Positions 1 to 8,766 are shown, numbered from the stretch's first letter. The stretch is DNA of 64,000 bases from Micavibrio sp. UBA6147 (GCA_002423185.1 DIUX01000001.1:206050-270049), one strand, 5' to 3'. Program-made: numbers and translations. The notes: generated from the letters alone by a model not told the origin.

Positions 1-146
1 GCATGAACACCGACCACACGCTTGAGGAAGTCGGCCAACAATTCAACGTCACGCGCGAGCGGATTCGCCAGATTGAGGCCAAAGCCCTGCGCAAACTCAA
101 ACACCCCAGCCGCTCCCGCAAGCTGCGCAGCTTCCTTGATACGTAA
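1..146 (+). CDS. rpoD: RNA polymerase primary sigma factor RpoD (3' end only)
   Basis: This is the last 47 residues of a sigma-70 factor. The reading frame is open from the window edge to the TAA at 144-146. It reads NTDHTLEEVGQQFNVTRERI and then IRQIEAKALRKLKHPSRS, which is region 4.2, the helix-turn-helix that reads the -35 element; the NTDHTLEEVG form is typical of primary rather than alternative sigma factors. An intrinsic terminator follows about 30 bp after the stop. The start and regions 1-3 lie outside the window. Confidence 0.93.
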   Translation, partial: MNTDHTLEEVGQQFNVTRERIRQIEAKALRKLKHPSRSRKLRSFLDT

Positions 147-177
147 GCGGGCGAGCAAGGCAGTAACGATCTCTTAT

Positions 178-208
178 AAAAAGCGCCCCGCACGGAGGCG
201 CTTTTTTC
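178..208 (+). terminator. Intrinsic terminator after rpoD
   Basis: The stem AAGCGCC/GGCGCTT has a short loop and is followed directly by a T-run (CTTTTTTCG). It lies about 30 bp downstream of the rpoD stop codon on the same strand. Confidence 0.8.
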
Positions 209-396
209 GTGGTCTTGATCATTCCTTCTGATTGTTACCAAGGGTGGGCAATCATAATGCGCTCCATACGGGGCTAAAAGATTTACAATCTCCCCGAAAA
301 TGATAAGGTCTTTTGATAGAAACCGCTTTTGTGGGCTTGCCTCGGCAATCAAGGCAAAAAGCGGTCAATCATTCGAATAATATACAGGGGGAGCTT

Positions 397-1167
397 ATGC
401 TGACATATCAAGGAGTACCACAGGATAAAATCGCGGATTCTGTTCTTCAGGCGCGCGCGTTTGTTGAAACGCTCGGTTGCGATCCGATCATCACCGGTCA
501 TATGGCACAATTAACGGATGATGTCATCGCCGCCATACGTGACGCCGCAACGCATAAAGACCTTGTCGCCGCAGTGGCGGAGGTAAAATCTGTTTTCTTA
601 TTTTCCGGCGATTTATTCGCCGGTCACGCCATTGTGAATACGGGCGGACAGGGAACGAAAGTAACATATGATTTGTCTGCGTGGGGGGCTTTTTCCGGTG
701 CACGTCACTTGGTGTTGACCCCCTTGGATGTCGCGATAGAGCAGCATTTGAAGACCCTCCCATCCCCGACGATGGAACAAGTCAACGCTACATTCCAAAA
801 CAAACCGGATCAATATATCAGCCGTTATGCTTTGGTATGCGACACGTCGTCAAAGCGTGAAGCCCTGATGAATAAGGTGAACGCCATTGCGGCGGTTTTA
901 CAACCTTTTTGGGATAAGGGCGATGAAGGATCAATGCGTATGATGATCGGAATGCTGAATCACAATGATCCCGATGACCATCGCGGCATAGTCTTTGAAA
1001 CGTCGCTCGAAGCCGCCCGCGCCGTTGCCAAGGCTTTTCCGCAAGACGTCATTCGCCACGTCGAAGGATGGATTGTGACGCCGGATGCGGGGGACGCGCC
1101 CGCCGCCAAAACGCAACCGTCCACCGCGACGCCCCGCCCACCGCGCGGCTTGAAACCGAAACCATAA
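397..1167 (+). CDS. Hypothetical protein
   Basis: I do not recognise this protein of about 256 residues. The open frame extends upstream to a TTG at 313, but the ATG at 397 has a strong GGGGGAG Shine-Dalgarno six bases before it, so it is taken as the start. There is no signal peptide or membrane segment. The body looks globular and mixed alpha/beta, and the last 25 residues are a low-complexity Pro/Ala/Thr/Lys tail (PPRGLKPKP end). It is not operonic: rpoD ends in a terminator upstream and the next genes are on the opposite strand. Its function is unknown. Confidence 0.7.
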   Translation: MLTYQGVPQDKIADSVLQARAFVETLGCDPIITGHMAQLTDDVIAAIRDAATHKDLVAAVAEVKSVFLFSGDLFAGHAIVNTGGQGTKVTYDLSAWGAFSGARHLVLTPLDVAIEQHLKTLPSPTMEQVNATFQNKPDQYISRYALVCDTSSKREALMNKVNAIAAVLQPFWDKGDEGSMRMMIGMLNHNDPDDHRGIVFETSLEAARAVAKAFPQDVIRHVEGWIVTPDAGDAPAAKTQPSTATPRPPRGLKPKP

Positions 1168-1300
1168 TGCTTTTGACGGCTTGAAAATCTATCAGGGATT
1201 TTACGGGGTGTCTTTTCAGGGCGTTTGTGGCGGTAAATGACCGCCGACGCCAATAATATGGCGCCAATAATCTAGCAAATGATGACGTATAACAGCATTC

Positions 1301-1325
1301 ACGGCGCAGTATATAGCTGCGCCGT
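1301..1325. other. Perfect 9-bp stem-loop in intergenic region
   Basis: ACGGCGCAG and CTGCGCCGT enclose a 7-base AT-rich loop. It lies between two convergent genes and may serve as a terminator hairpin for either, although neither side has a strong T-run. A second hairpin (GGCGGT/ACCGCC with outer GGCGT/ACGCC) sits at about 1219-1251. Confidence 0.45.
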
Positions 1326-1427
1326 GGCTTATTCTTTTGCACTGTCTGGTTCGGGGGCGGGGCGCGCGGTTTTAGAAAGACTGCGCGCTTGTTTCGCCCC
1401 TGCTTGATCCTAGAGGGTGAGGACTCC

Positions 1428-1742
1428 CTACGGGCGCGGGGTTTCGTAAACGCGCTGGCATGTGGCCATGTCCATGACGACAACGGGTTGTGCCTCGCTG
1501 CTGAGCCTGCTGGTGATAGCGGTTTGAGCCTTGAGCATTTCGGCGCACAGGGATTCCGCACTGGCGGGTGTGTCGGCGCGTTTCAATTGAGGGGCGATGT
1601 CAAAAGCGACATCATGGCTCAACACCGTGCCGGCAATAAGGGCACCAACGCCGCCGACCAAAAGGCCGCCGCCGATGCTGGTGCGGAAGGCGCGTTTGAG
1701 CTTGTTTGTGATTGTTTTCTTCAGGTCAAATTCGACACCCAT
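1428..1742 (-). CDS. Small membrane protein, paralog of upstream neighbour
   Basis: This is a 104-residue protein with a basic amphipathic N-terminus, one Gly/Ala-rich membrane segment (about residues 23-42) and a C-terminal soluble part. It shares the pattern (S/T)LC(A/T)EMLKAQ-AIT, then PVV(V/I)MDMA(T/S)C, with the 109-residue protein encoded just upstream. Both have two conserved cysteines in the soluble part, which could form a disulfide if that part is periplasmic. A good AGGAGATCATC Shine-Dalgarno precedes the ATG. I know of no family. The tandem arrangement indicates a local duplication. Confidence 0.7.
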   Translation of the reverse strand: MGVEFDLKKTITNKLKRAFRTSIGGGLLVGGVGALIAGTVLSHDVAFDIAPQLKRADTPASAESLCAEMLKAQTAITSRLSSEAQPVVVMDMATCQRVYETPRP

Positions 1743-1782
1743 GATGATCTCCTGTTATTGGGGTTATAGCTTGTGGCGTTGA

Positions 1783-2112
1783 TTAAGGGCGATTGGTGAG
1801 GGGGCTTGCCAGCGTGCCTTGATACAGCGTGCGACAACTCGCCATGTCCATGATGACAACGGGGGTGGAGCCTGTGCCGATCTGGTCGGTGATGGCGGCC
1901 TGAGCCTTCAACATTTCGGTGCAGAGCGTGTCAACGCTCACGATATTTTCTTTAGCGGCGGCTTTGGTGCTGTCGTTCAGGTCAAATTCAATATCCGAGG
2001 ACAAAACCGTGGTCGCGATGAGCGCGCCCGCCCCGCCGATGACAACGCCCCCTGCGGCGCACATGATAAACATTGCTTTGAATGCGCTTGCGATGCCTTG
2101 TCCGATATCCAT
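1783..2112 (-). CDS. Small membrane protein, paralog of downstream neighbour
   Basis: This 109-residue protein begins with a short amphipathic segment and one hydrophobic Gly/Ala-rich span (about residues 15-37), followed by a soluble domain carrying TLCTEMLKAQAAIT and VVIMDMASCRTLYQ. These motifs are shared with the 104-residue protein 40 bp downstream on the same strand, so the two probably form one transcript. The Shine-Dalgarno (AGGAGATCACC) is strong. The fold and function are not recognised; a single-pass protein with a disulfide-stabilised outer domain is an inference from the conserved Cys pair. Confidence 0.72.
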   Translation of the reverse strand: MDIGQGIASAFKAMFIMCAAGGVVIGGAGALIATTVLSSDIEFDLNDSTKAAAKENIVSVDTLCTEMLKAQAAITDQIGTGSTPVVIMDMASCRTLYQGTLASPLTNRP

Positions 2113-2195
2113 GGTGATCTCTCCTAGCCTTAATATTGATTATGGTTAGTGCTATCTATAAAACCGCATTATTCTTATGTCAATAAGGGATTGTG

Positions 2196-3458
2196 TCAGA
2201 GAAACTCCTCTTGCTCCGGTATGCGGTTAAAGGCGATTTTGGTGCCGACATAATGGCTCTTGGCCTCCGGCGTATAGCCAAAATGAATGGCGTCCGATCC
2301 ATACCGCCGAATGATTGTGTCAATGCACCGCGATAAAGATGAGTCTTTTTCGTATGTTATCGTTTTTTCTTCATCCGTTGTATGAAAGAGGTCGGGCTGG
2401 ATTTGCGATTCTTCACACAGGCGCGACAGAACCACCGATACTTTCTTCAGCCGCAAAGGGCGGTGACGCCGGATCAGGGCATCCCACATCGCATGAACAT
2501 GGCGCACGAACAGGGCATTGTCGCATGATGGCGGGTCAATCGGCACATCGAGCCCCGCCCGCCGCCCGTCAATATCCCGAAACGACAGCGAGAACATCCC
2601 CGCATACAACCCCTTGCGCCGCATCCGGTTGCAGGCCTTTTCGGTGAGTTGCGAGGCCATGAGGGCGGCGTCTTGCGGGGCGCGAAACCGTGGCTCAAGA
2701 ATGCGGCTATGCCCCACCATGCTGGGCTTGGTCGGGACATCGGGAATGTCGTATCCGCGCAGGCGATACCAGAATTTTTCGCCTTCGACACTGTGCCAAA
2801 TGGCGCGTAATTGCTTGGGGCTGCAATTCCACAGATGAAAAAACGTCCAAATTCCGGCCTTGTTGAGGCGGCGCTCCATATTGCGCCCAATGCCAGGGAG
2901 GAAGGTTAGGGGAAGGGGGCGCAGCCGTTCCAGCACATCACTGGGGCGCAAAATAACAAGCCCGTCTGGTTTTTGCAGGTCAGTCGCAATTTTGGCAAGA
3001 TAGGCATTGCTGGACAAGCCGATGGAGCAGGTCACGCACTCGCCGACATCCTCCCTCAATGACCGCTTGATCGCGAACGACAGGGTGATGGCGGCGTCTT
3101 CATCGCACCGCAGGGGGAGCAAACGGCTCGATAATTCATCCACCGAACAGACTTTTGTGATGGGTGTATGTTTGACGACGGTTTCAAGGATGCGGTTGTG
3201 GTAACGCATATACACATCATGCCGTGCGGGAACGCAGATCAGGTTCGGGCAACGGTCTTTGGCGTCCAACACGCCCGTGCCGGTTTTGATGCCATAGGCC
3301 TTGGCCTCAAGACTTGCGGCGATGGCGCATGTCGCGTCATTCATGGACGGCAGGACAATAAGCGGCTTGCCCCGATAGGCGGGGTTTTCCTGCTGTTCGA
3401 CACTGGCGAAATAGCTGTTCATATCAAGGAACAACCATCGGAGTCCGTCTGGGGTCAT
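2196..3458 (-). CDS. Y-family (translesion) DNA polymerase
   Basis: This 420-residue polymerase has the Y-family layout: palm start LFLDMNSYFASVEQQ with the first metal-binding Asp and an aromatic steric-gate position, RGKPLIVLP, the second carboxylate motif CSVDEL (usually SIDE/SVDE), and the thumb helix-hairpin-helix FLPGIGRNMERRL. The C-terminal QPDLF resembles a beta-clamp binding peptide (QLxLF type). The protein acts in error-prone bypass of DNA lesions. It has no imuA or dnaE2 neighbour, so it is not the usual alphaproteobacterial ImuABC cassette and is closer to a DinB/UmuC-like stand-alone enzyme. A LexA-type box lies 14 bp upstream of the start, so SOS induction is expected. Confidence 0.9.
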   Translation of the reverse strand: MTPDGLRWLFLDMNSYFASVEQQENPAYRGKPLIVLPSMNDATCAIAASLEAKAYGIKTGTGVLDAKDRCPNLICVPARHDVYMRYHNRILETVVKHTPITKVCSVDELSSRLLPLRCDEDAAITLSFAIKRSLREDVGECVTCSIGLSSNAYLAKIATDLQKPDGLVILRPSDVLERLRPLPLTFLPGIGRNMERRLNKAGIWTFFHLWNCSPKQLRAIWHSVEGEKFWYRLRGYDIPDVPTKPSMVGHSRILEPRFRAPQDAALMASQLTEKACNRMRRKGLYAGMFSLSFRDIDGRRAGLDVPIDPPSCDNALFVRHVHAMWDALIRRHRPLRLKKVSVVLSRLCEESQIQPDLFHTTDEEKTITYEKDSSLSRCIDTIIRRYGSDAIHFGYTPEAKSHYVGTKIAFNRIPEQEEFL

Positions 3459-3471
3459 GGGGCGCCTTAAT

Positions 3472-3486
3472 GTTCGCTATTTGTTC
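3472..3486. promoter_or_regulatory. LexA box (GTTC-N7-GTTC)
   Basis: GTTCGCTATTTGTTC matches the direct-repeat SOS operator of alphaproteobacteria exactly. It sits 14 bp upstream of the Y-family polymerase start codon, so bound LexA would block that promoter. A further GTTC...GAAC pair overlaps it at 3483-3501. The same match was not noticed upstream of uvrC. Confidence 0.82.
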
Positions 3487-3615
3487 ATATATTAAAAGAA
3501 CAAATAATATACAATAAGCGCCCATGTCAATCAAAATCGCATAAGGCGGATTTTCCTTCTGCGGCTGTGACGGGTGATTGGAGGCGGTTTGCGGTGTTTT
3601 AAGGCGCTTATAGGC

Positions 3616-4854
3616 TCAAAGCAAAATCGCGCGAAGAACAGCGTTCAAAACCGGCATGCCCTTTGCGGTGAGGGCAATGATTGTGCCGTTTTGGGTGATG
3701 TATCCATCCGCGCACAAAGCGGCGATGGCGGCGTGATTTAGGTGGTCTTTCGGGTCAATGCCGGTGCGGGCGTGAACAGCATCAAGGTCAACACCGCGGC
3801 GCAGGCGAAGCCCCATCATCATCATTTCCTCGAATTGCATGAGGGGAGTGAGGATTTCGGGGTTTTGGAAGGCGCTATAAGGGGCGCTCGCGGGGGCGCC
3901 TGCAGTGCTGCCTTGCGGAACATCCAAAATGGTTTTGAGCCAGATATCGGGGGCTTTATGCGCGCGGGTTGCGATGCGTGTATGGGCTGCGGCGGCTTGC
4001 GCATCTTGTGCGTTTGGGCCGCCATAGAACGTTAAACGCCCATGCGCCCCCGGCCCGATTCCGGCATAATCCGCGTACGTCCAATAGGCAAGGTTATGGC
4101 GGCTTTCTTGCCCCGCTTTGGCGTAGTTGGATATTTCATAGGCGGGCATCCCCGCATCCTCCATCACCGCGGCGGTCAGGTCGTAAAATTGCGCCGCGAG
4201 ATCGTCTTCGGGGATGGTCAGGCGACCACTGTCATACAGGGTTTGAAACTGCGTCCCAGCCTCGATGGTGAGCTGGTATAACGACATATGCCCGCCATCG
4301 GCATGAGGCAGGGCGGCGCGAAGCTCCGCTTCCCACGCCTTGAGCGTATGACCGGATCGGGTGTAGATGAGGTCAAAGCTGAACCGCTCAAACAGCCGCC
4401 GCGCAATCGCCACCGCCTCCAGCGCTTCGGCGGCGGAGTGATGTCGCCCCAAGGCCTTGAGGTCAGGATCGTTCAAGGCTTGCACCCCGATGGACACGCG
4501 ATTGATTCCGGCGGCCTTGAAATCGGCGAATTTTGCGGCTTCGGTGGAGGTCGGGTTGGCCTCCAACGTGACTTCGACATCATCGCCCAATCCCCACAGG
4601 CGGGCAATATCGCCCGTGATCTGAGCGATGGTGTGCGCCTCCATCAAGGACGGCGTGCCGCCGCCAAAAAACACCGATGAAATGACGCGGTCGGGAAACT
4701 GGTGATGCAGGGTTTCGATCTCGGCGCGATAGGCTTTGCGCCACCGCTCATGATCAACGCTCGCCGCCACATGCGAGTTAAAATCGCAATACGGGCATTT
4801 CGACAGGCAATAAGGCCAGTGAAAATACAAGGCAAGCGGAATATCATTTGACAT
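3616..4854 (-). CDS. hemW: Heme chaperone HemW (radical SAM, HemN-like)
   Basis: The N-terminus LYFHWPYCLSKCPYCDFNSH carries the CxxxCxxC cluster (C16, C20, C23) that binds the radical-SAM 4Fe-4S centre. FFGGGTPSLM, the EANPTS strand and GINRVSIGVQ follow, as in HemW. At 412 residues it is slightly longer than usual (about 380-390). HemW binds heme and is thought to deliver it to target proteins; it is not a true coproporphyrinogen dehydrogenase. In alphaproteobacteria it usually follows rdgB and rph on the same strand, as here, but two plus-strand genes now separate it from rdgB. Confidence 0.92.
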   Translation of the reverse strand: MSNDIPLALYFHWPYCLSKCPYCDFNSHVAASVDHERWRKAYRAEIETLHHQFPDRVISSVFFGGGTPSLMEAHTIAQITGDIARLWGLGDDVEVTLEANPTSTEAAKFADFKAAGINRVSIGVQALNDPDLKALGRHHSAAEALEAVAIARRLFERFSFDLIYTRSGHTLKAWEAELRAALPHADGGHMSLYQLTIEAGTQFQTLYDSGRLTIPEDDLAAQFYDLTAAVMEDAGMPAYEISNYAKAGQESRHNLAYWTYADYAGIGPGAHGRLTFYGGPNAQDAQAAAAHTRIATRAHKAPDIWLKTILDVPQGSTAGAPASAPYSAFQNPEILTPLMQFEEMMMMGLRLRRGVDLDAVHARTGIDPKDHLNHAAIAALCADGYITQNGTIIALTAKGMPVLNAVLRAILL

Positions 4855-4904
4855 AATATATATTTCTTTGGTAAAACTGTCGGAACATTTCCAAAAAGGA
4901 CAGT

Positions 4905-5474
4905 ATGATGTTGAGCGGTTTTTTCAAGGGTAAATCGGGGCAGGTTGAAGACCTCAGCCCAAAAGAACGAGTCAGAATCGCGGATGACTTCATGGCGTCT
5001 GTGATGCGCGAAGGGTCACAGCTTGACGCCATCGCCCGCAAAAGAACGCAAGAACATGCCGATAATATCGAGGCCTTATCCTTTGTTTTACACACGCTCA
5101 ACCGCCAGCAAGGCATCACGGCGAGCGCCGGCTATGTCGGCTACCATGAGGACAGGTTATTTTGCCAAGTCACGATTTCGGCGGGACGCGCGAAAATGAA
5201 GGATCATGTACTTATGGTCTGGGCGGAAGACGATAAGATCCTCATTAATGAGGATCTTTTGTCCAAAAAAGGCGCGTTCGATTTTATGGATATGGCGGCA
5301 CGCCGTGATTTTATGCAGAATATCGCGCAAATACTGGCAAAAAAGGAAAGAGATTTTAAGATCGAAGACCGTATGAAAGGCGCGGTATACAGCAGCCTCG
5401 CCCGCCGCGAGGGGCTTGACCCCGCGACCGGTAATTACGGCAAGCATGTGCGTGCGCGCCGTCAGACACCATAA
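4905..5474 (+). CDS. Hypothetical protein, paralog of next gene
   Basis: This 189-residue soluble protein starts with a short Gly/Lys-rich stretch and continues as mixed alpha/beta. A central block, IEALSFVLHTLNRQQGITAS, matches LEALAFVVHTVNQQHGVTAS in the gene 9 bp downstream, and both end with an (F/E)DFMxxxARRDFMQNI-type helix and a basic tail. ATG codons at 4905 and 4908 both follow AAGGA. No catalytic motif or known family is recognised. It is transcribed divergently from hemW and sits inside the normally contiguous rph-rdgB-hemW cluster, which suggests insertion of a duplicated pair. Confidence 0.75.
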   Translation: MMLSGFFKGKSGQVEDLSPKERVRIADDFMASVMREGSQLDAIARKRTQEHADNIEALSFVLHTLNRQQGITASAGYVGYHEDRLFCQVTISAGRAKMKDHVLMVWAEDDKILINEDLLSKKGAFDFMDMAARRDFMQNIAQILAKKERDFKIEDRMKGAVYSSLARREGLDPATGNYGKHVRARRQTP

Positions 5475-5483
5475 GGACTCATC

Positions 5484-6119
5484 ATGAAAATCGGACGATT
5501 ATTCGGTGGTAAGGCCAAGCAAGAGGATGTGCCGCCGCCAGCTTCAGAATCTCCGAAGCAGATTTCCTCAGGCTTCATAGCGCAAAAAATGGCAGAGCGC
5601 GAAAACCTCTATTCGATTATCATCTCCGATGACCGCAGGTCTCAACTCGAGGCCTTGGCCTTCGTCGTGCATACGGTCAACCAACAACACGGCGTGACGG
5701 CTTCGGTTGGAGAGTTCTCTTACTCGCACCTAAAACCGGAAGGGCTTTTGATGACGTTGGCGTTCACAACACAGGACTCACGAGCCACAATGCCTTTGAA
5801 GCTATGGGTGGAGGGAGGCGCAAATGGCCGGAAAGTCTTTTTGGAGTGGAGCGAGGGCGGCTTCAGTAAGACCGCCGTAGATTTCATGACAAAAGAGGGA
5901 CGCGAGGATTTCTTCTCAAGAATAGCCGGAGTATTGGCGGGACGTAAACAATCCGCGCGCATTGAACGCTTACGCAACGCTTATCTGGAGCAAGCCATTG
6001 CCGAACAAGCGGGGCATTCGACCAACGATCAACAAGACGCACCAAGTGCGGACAATGCACAAAACACGCCCCAAGGCGCCACACCCGAACCGCGCCACAA
6101 ACAGCCGCGTAAGCCTTGA
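5484..6119 (+). CDS. Hypothetical protein, paralog of previous gene
   Basis: A 211-residue paralog of the preceding gene (9-bp gap, AAGGA Shine-Dalgarno), probably co-transcribed with it. It shares the N-terminal (L/I)FGGKAKQ-like start, the LEALAFVVHTVNQQHG block and the FMTKEGREDFFSRIAGVLA helix. It adds a disordered Pro/Gln/Asn-rich tail of about 40 residues. It has no signal peptide or TM segment, so a cytoplasmic location is inferred. The function is unknown. Confidence 0.75.
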   Translation: MKIGRLFGGKAKQEDVPPPASESPKQISSGFIAQKMAERENLYSIIISDDRRSQLEALAFVVHTVNQQHGVTASVGEFSYSHLKPEGLLMTLAFTTQDSRATMPLKLWVEGGANGRKVFLEWSEGGFSKTAVDFMTKEGREDFFSRIAGVLAGRKQSARIERLRNAYLEQAIAEQAGHSTNDQQDAPSADNAQNTPQGATPEPRHKQPRKP

Positions 6120-6207
6120 TATCCGTGCGCTTGCCGATAGCGTGAACCATGCCCATAACGCAATAACCGCGCCTGTGCAGCAGCAATAACGCGCTACTTA
6201 CAGAACC

Positions 6208-6840
6208 CTATGCCGGAAACAGCGCGTCAATCATCGCTTTGAAGGCTTTTGCGCGGTGGCTCATGCCTTGTTTTTCGGCAAAATCAATCTCGCCAAAGCT
6301 CCGCGCATCGCCGAGTGGCACGAAAATAGGGTCGTAGCCAAAGCCTTTGTCGCCGCGCGGCGGCCAACAAATATTGCCGTCAATCCGGCCTTCGAATGTT
6401 TCGACATGCCCATCCGGCCATGCAAGGGCGAGGACGCAAACGAATGACGCGCTGCGGTCTTCGGCGTCTTCCATCGCATCATGGACTTTTTGCATGGCAA
6501 GGTTGAAATCGCGCGGCTCACCCGCCCATCTTGCGGAATAAACCCCTGGGGCGCCGTCTAATGTCGTAACGCTTAAACCGCTGTCATCGGCGAGGCTGGG
6601 CAGGCCGCTTTCGCGCATACAGGCTAAGGCCTTCAACACCGCGTTGTCGACAAACGTCGTGCCGGTTTCCTCGGGTTCAGGCAGGTTCATATCCACGGCG
6701 GATGTAATATTGGGGATTTTGTCGCCGAGCAAGTCGCGAAGCTCAACCAATTTGCCTTTATTGTGGCTGGCGAGCAGGAGCGTATCCTCGGTGAATTTAC
6801 GGGTGGGGGCCTTGGGATCGGTGCTTCGTGCAAGGTGCAT
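6208..6840 (-). CDS. rdgB: XTP/dITP diphosphatase (RdgB/HAM1)
   Basis: This 210-residue enzyme has the HAM1 signatures LLLASHNKGKLVEL, LADDSGLSVTTLDGAPGVYS and FGYDPIFVP. It hydrolyses non-canonical purine nucleoside triphosphates (XTP, dITP, ITP) to monophosphates and so keeps them out of DNA and RNA. Residues 1-18 before the first strand are a short extra N-terminus. It lies 42 bp downstream of rph on the same strand, the usual arrangement in this class. Confidence 0.94.
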   Translation of the reverse strand: MHLARSTDPKAPTRKFTEDTLLLASHNKGKLVELRDLLGDKIPNITSAVDMNLPEPEETGTTFVDNAVLKALACMRESGLPSLADDSGLSVTTLDGAPGVYSARWAGEPRDFNLAMQKVHDAMEDAEDRSASFVCVLALAWPDGHVETFEGRIDGNICWPPRGDKGFGYDPIFVPLGDARSFGEIDFAEKQGMSHRAKAFKAMIDALFPA

Positions 6841-6882
6841 TGTTCCGCGTCCTTTTTATTTTATGAAAGTGGTGGGTGAGAG

Positions 6883-7617
6883 CTAGCTTTGTCCAAGCGC
6901 GGCGCGCTGGATGGCAACAAGTTCGGCGCAGCCTTTCTTGGCGAGGCCGAGAAGGGCGGTGAGCTGTTCTTCCGTGAACGGGTCTTGTTCGGCGGTGCCT
7001 TGAACTTCGACAATGCCGCCCTTGCCGGTGAGGACGAAATTAGCGTCCGTTTCGGCGCTGGAATCCTCGGCATAATCAAGGTCAAGAACGGTTTGCCCCT
7101 TGTATATGCCGCATGAAATGGCGGATACGCTGTCCTTCACAGGCAAGGTGGAGATCAGCCCGATGGATTTAAGATGCTGCATTGCCTGCACCATCGCGAC
7201 ATAGGCGCCGGTGATGGAGGCCGTACGCGTGCCGCCATCGGCCTGAATAACATCGCAATCAAGGCGAATCTGGCGTTCGCCAAGGGCGCTCATATCCACA
7301 ACGGCGCGCAGGGCGCGACCAATCAGGCGCTGGATTTCCTGTGTGCGGCCTGTTTGATGCCCGCGGGCGGCCTCGCGGTCGATGCGGTCATGGGTGGAGC
7401 GGGGCAACATGCCATATTCCGCCGTGACCCATCCTTTGCCCTTACCGCGCATCCATATCGGCACGTTTTCAACCACGCTCGCGGTGCAAAATACATGCGT
7501 ATTGCCGAATTTGACCATGCATGACCCCTCGGCATGGAGGGAAACCCCTGTTTCAATCGACACGGCGCGCATTTGGTTGGCTTCGCGTCCTGAGGGTCTG
7601 CTGCGGTTTGTGGTCAT
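6883..7617 (-). CDS. rph: Ribonuclease PH
   Basis: The 244-residue protein carries the RNase PH signatures RPSGREANQMRAVSIETG, CTASVVENVP, GKGWVTAEYGMLPRSTH and QEIQRLIGRALRA. It is a phosphorolytic 3'-5' exoribonuclease that trims tRNA 3' ends. The length is normal (about 238-240). The ATG has a GGAG Shine-Dalgarno. It is divergent from hrcA, with 114 bp between the two starts, which must hold both promoters. Confidence 0.95.
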   Translation of the reverse strand: MTTNRSRPSGREANQMRAVSIETGVSLHAEGSCMVKFGNTHVFCTASVVENVPIWMRGKGKGWVTAEYGMLPRSTHDRIDREAARGHQTGRTQEIQRLIGRALRAVVDMSALGERQIRLDCDVIQADGGTRTASITGAYVAMVQAMQHLKSIGLISTLPVKDSVSAISCGIYKGQTVLDLDYAEDSSAETDANFVLTGKGGIVEVQGTAEQDPFTEEQLTALLGLAKKGCAELVAIQRAALGQS

Positions 7618-7731
7618 GGCGTGGGGTACTCCTTGGAATCCTTAATAACGAAGGGGTCAGTATTAACAATGCCAAAGCAGATTGCAAGGGTGGGTTTGCC
7701 CGCGCGTTATTTAAGTGATATAAAAGGCACC

Positions 7732-8766
7732 ATGTTGACCGAACTGACCGACCGCTACAAAGAAGTGCTGCGCACCATCGTCGATGCTTATCTTGAGCAT
7801 GGCGAGCCCATTGGCTCACGCACCATTGCCAAGAACCTCACCGAAAGCCTGTCCGCCGCGACCATCCGTAACGTGATGGCGGATCTTGAGGATCTTGGCC
7901 TGCTCTACGCGCCGCATATTTCGGCGGGGCGATTGCCGACACAAAGCGGCCTGCGCCTGTTTGTGGACGGGTTGATGGAAATGCGCCCGATTGCCCAAAC
8001 CGATATGCAAACGATCAATGCGCTGGCCGGTTCGTCCGACATCACCGAAAAAGACGTCTATGAAAAGGCGAGCGGGTTGCTCTCCTCCATGTCGAGCTGC
8101 GCCAGTATTCTTGCCGCGCCGACCCGCGATAAATCGCTCCGCCAGATCGAGTTTCTACAGCTCAGCCCCGGCCGGGTCCTGATCGTGCTGGTGAGCGAAG
8201 ACGGCATGGTGGAAAACAGGGTGATGGAAGTGCCGCTGGACTTGCCGGTATCCAGCCTGACCATGGCGTCAAACTTCCTCAATGCCCGTATTCTCGGTAA
8301 AACCATCGGCGATATTCGCCGCGAAGTATCGCACGATATCGAGAGCCGCCAAGCCACATTGGACGCACACACCGCGTCACTGGTGCAAAACGGCCTCGCC
8401 GAAACGGTTCAGGGTGAGGCGAAAGACGGTGTTCTTGTGGTGCGCGGACAGGGCAATTTGCTGGACGCCGCGAGCCTTGTCGACCTTGAACATATCCGCC
8501 AGCTCTTTGACGCGCTGGAAAACCGTAAAACCATGCTCAAATTGCTGGAGGCCGTGGGCGAGGCCGGCGGGATGCAGATTTTTATTGGGTCGGAGAACAA
8601 GGCCTTCAACCACGCCGGATTGTCCATGGTGTTGTCGCCTTACCGCGACCGCAAGAGCCAGATTATTGGCGCCATCGGCGTCATAGGCCCGACCCGACTG
8701 AATTACGGGCGCATCGTGCCGATTGTCGATTACACCTCGCAAATCCTGTCCCGCGTTATCGGTTGA
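7732..8766 (+). CDS. hrcA: Heat-inducible transcription repressor HrcA
   Basis: The N-terminal winged helix reads TDRYKEVLRTIVDAYLEHGE and then PIGSRTIAKNLTESLSAATI, as in HrcA, and is followed by the central GAF-like dimerisation domain. The frame opens at 7621, but the ATG at 7732 gives 344 residues, the normal HrcA length, and places the helix at the start. HrcA represses groESL-type operons by binding CIRCE inverted repeats; I saw no CIRCE element in this window, so its targets are elsewhere. grpE follows 91 bp downstream. Confidence 0.94.
   Translation: MLTELTDRYKEVLRTIVDAYLEHGEPIGSRTIAKNLTESLSAATIRNVMADLEDLGLLYAPHISAGRLPTQSGLRLFVDGLMEMRPIAQTDMQTINALAGSSDITEKDVYEKASGLLSSMSSCASILAAPTRDKSLRQIEFLQLSPGRVLIVLVSEDGMVENRVMEVPLDLPVSSLTMASNFLNARILGKTIGDIRREVSHDIESRQATLDAHTASLVQNGLAETVQGEAKDGVLVVRGQGNLLDAASLVDLEHIRQLFDALENRKTMLKLLEAVGEAGGMQIFIGSENKAFNHAGLSMVLSPYRDRKSQIIGAIGVIGPTRLNYGRIVPIVDYTSQILSRVIG

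Noticed and set aside
7618..7731. CIRCE element between rph and hrcA
   Set aside because: No TTAGCACTC-N9-GAGTGCTAA-like inverted repeat is present; hrcA does not appear to be autoregulated through CIRCE here.
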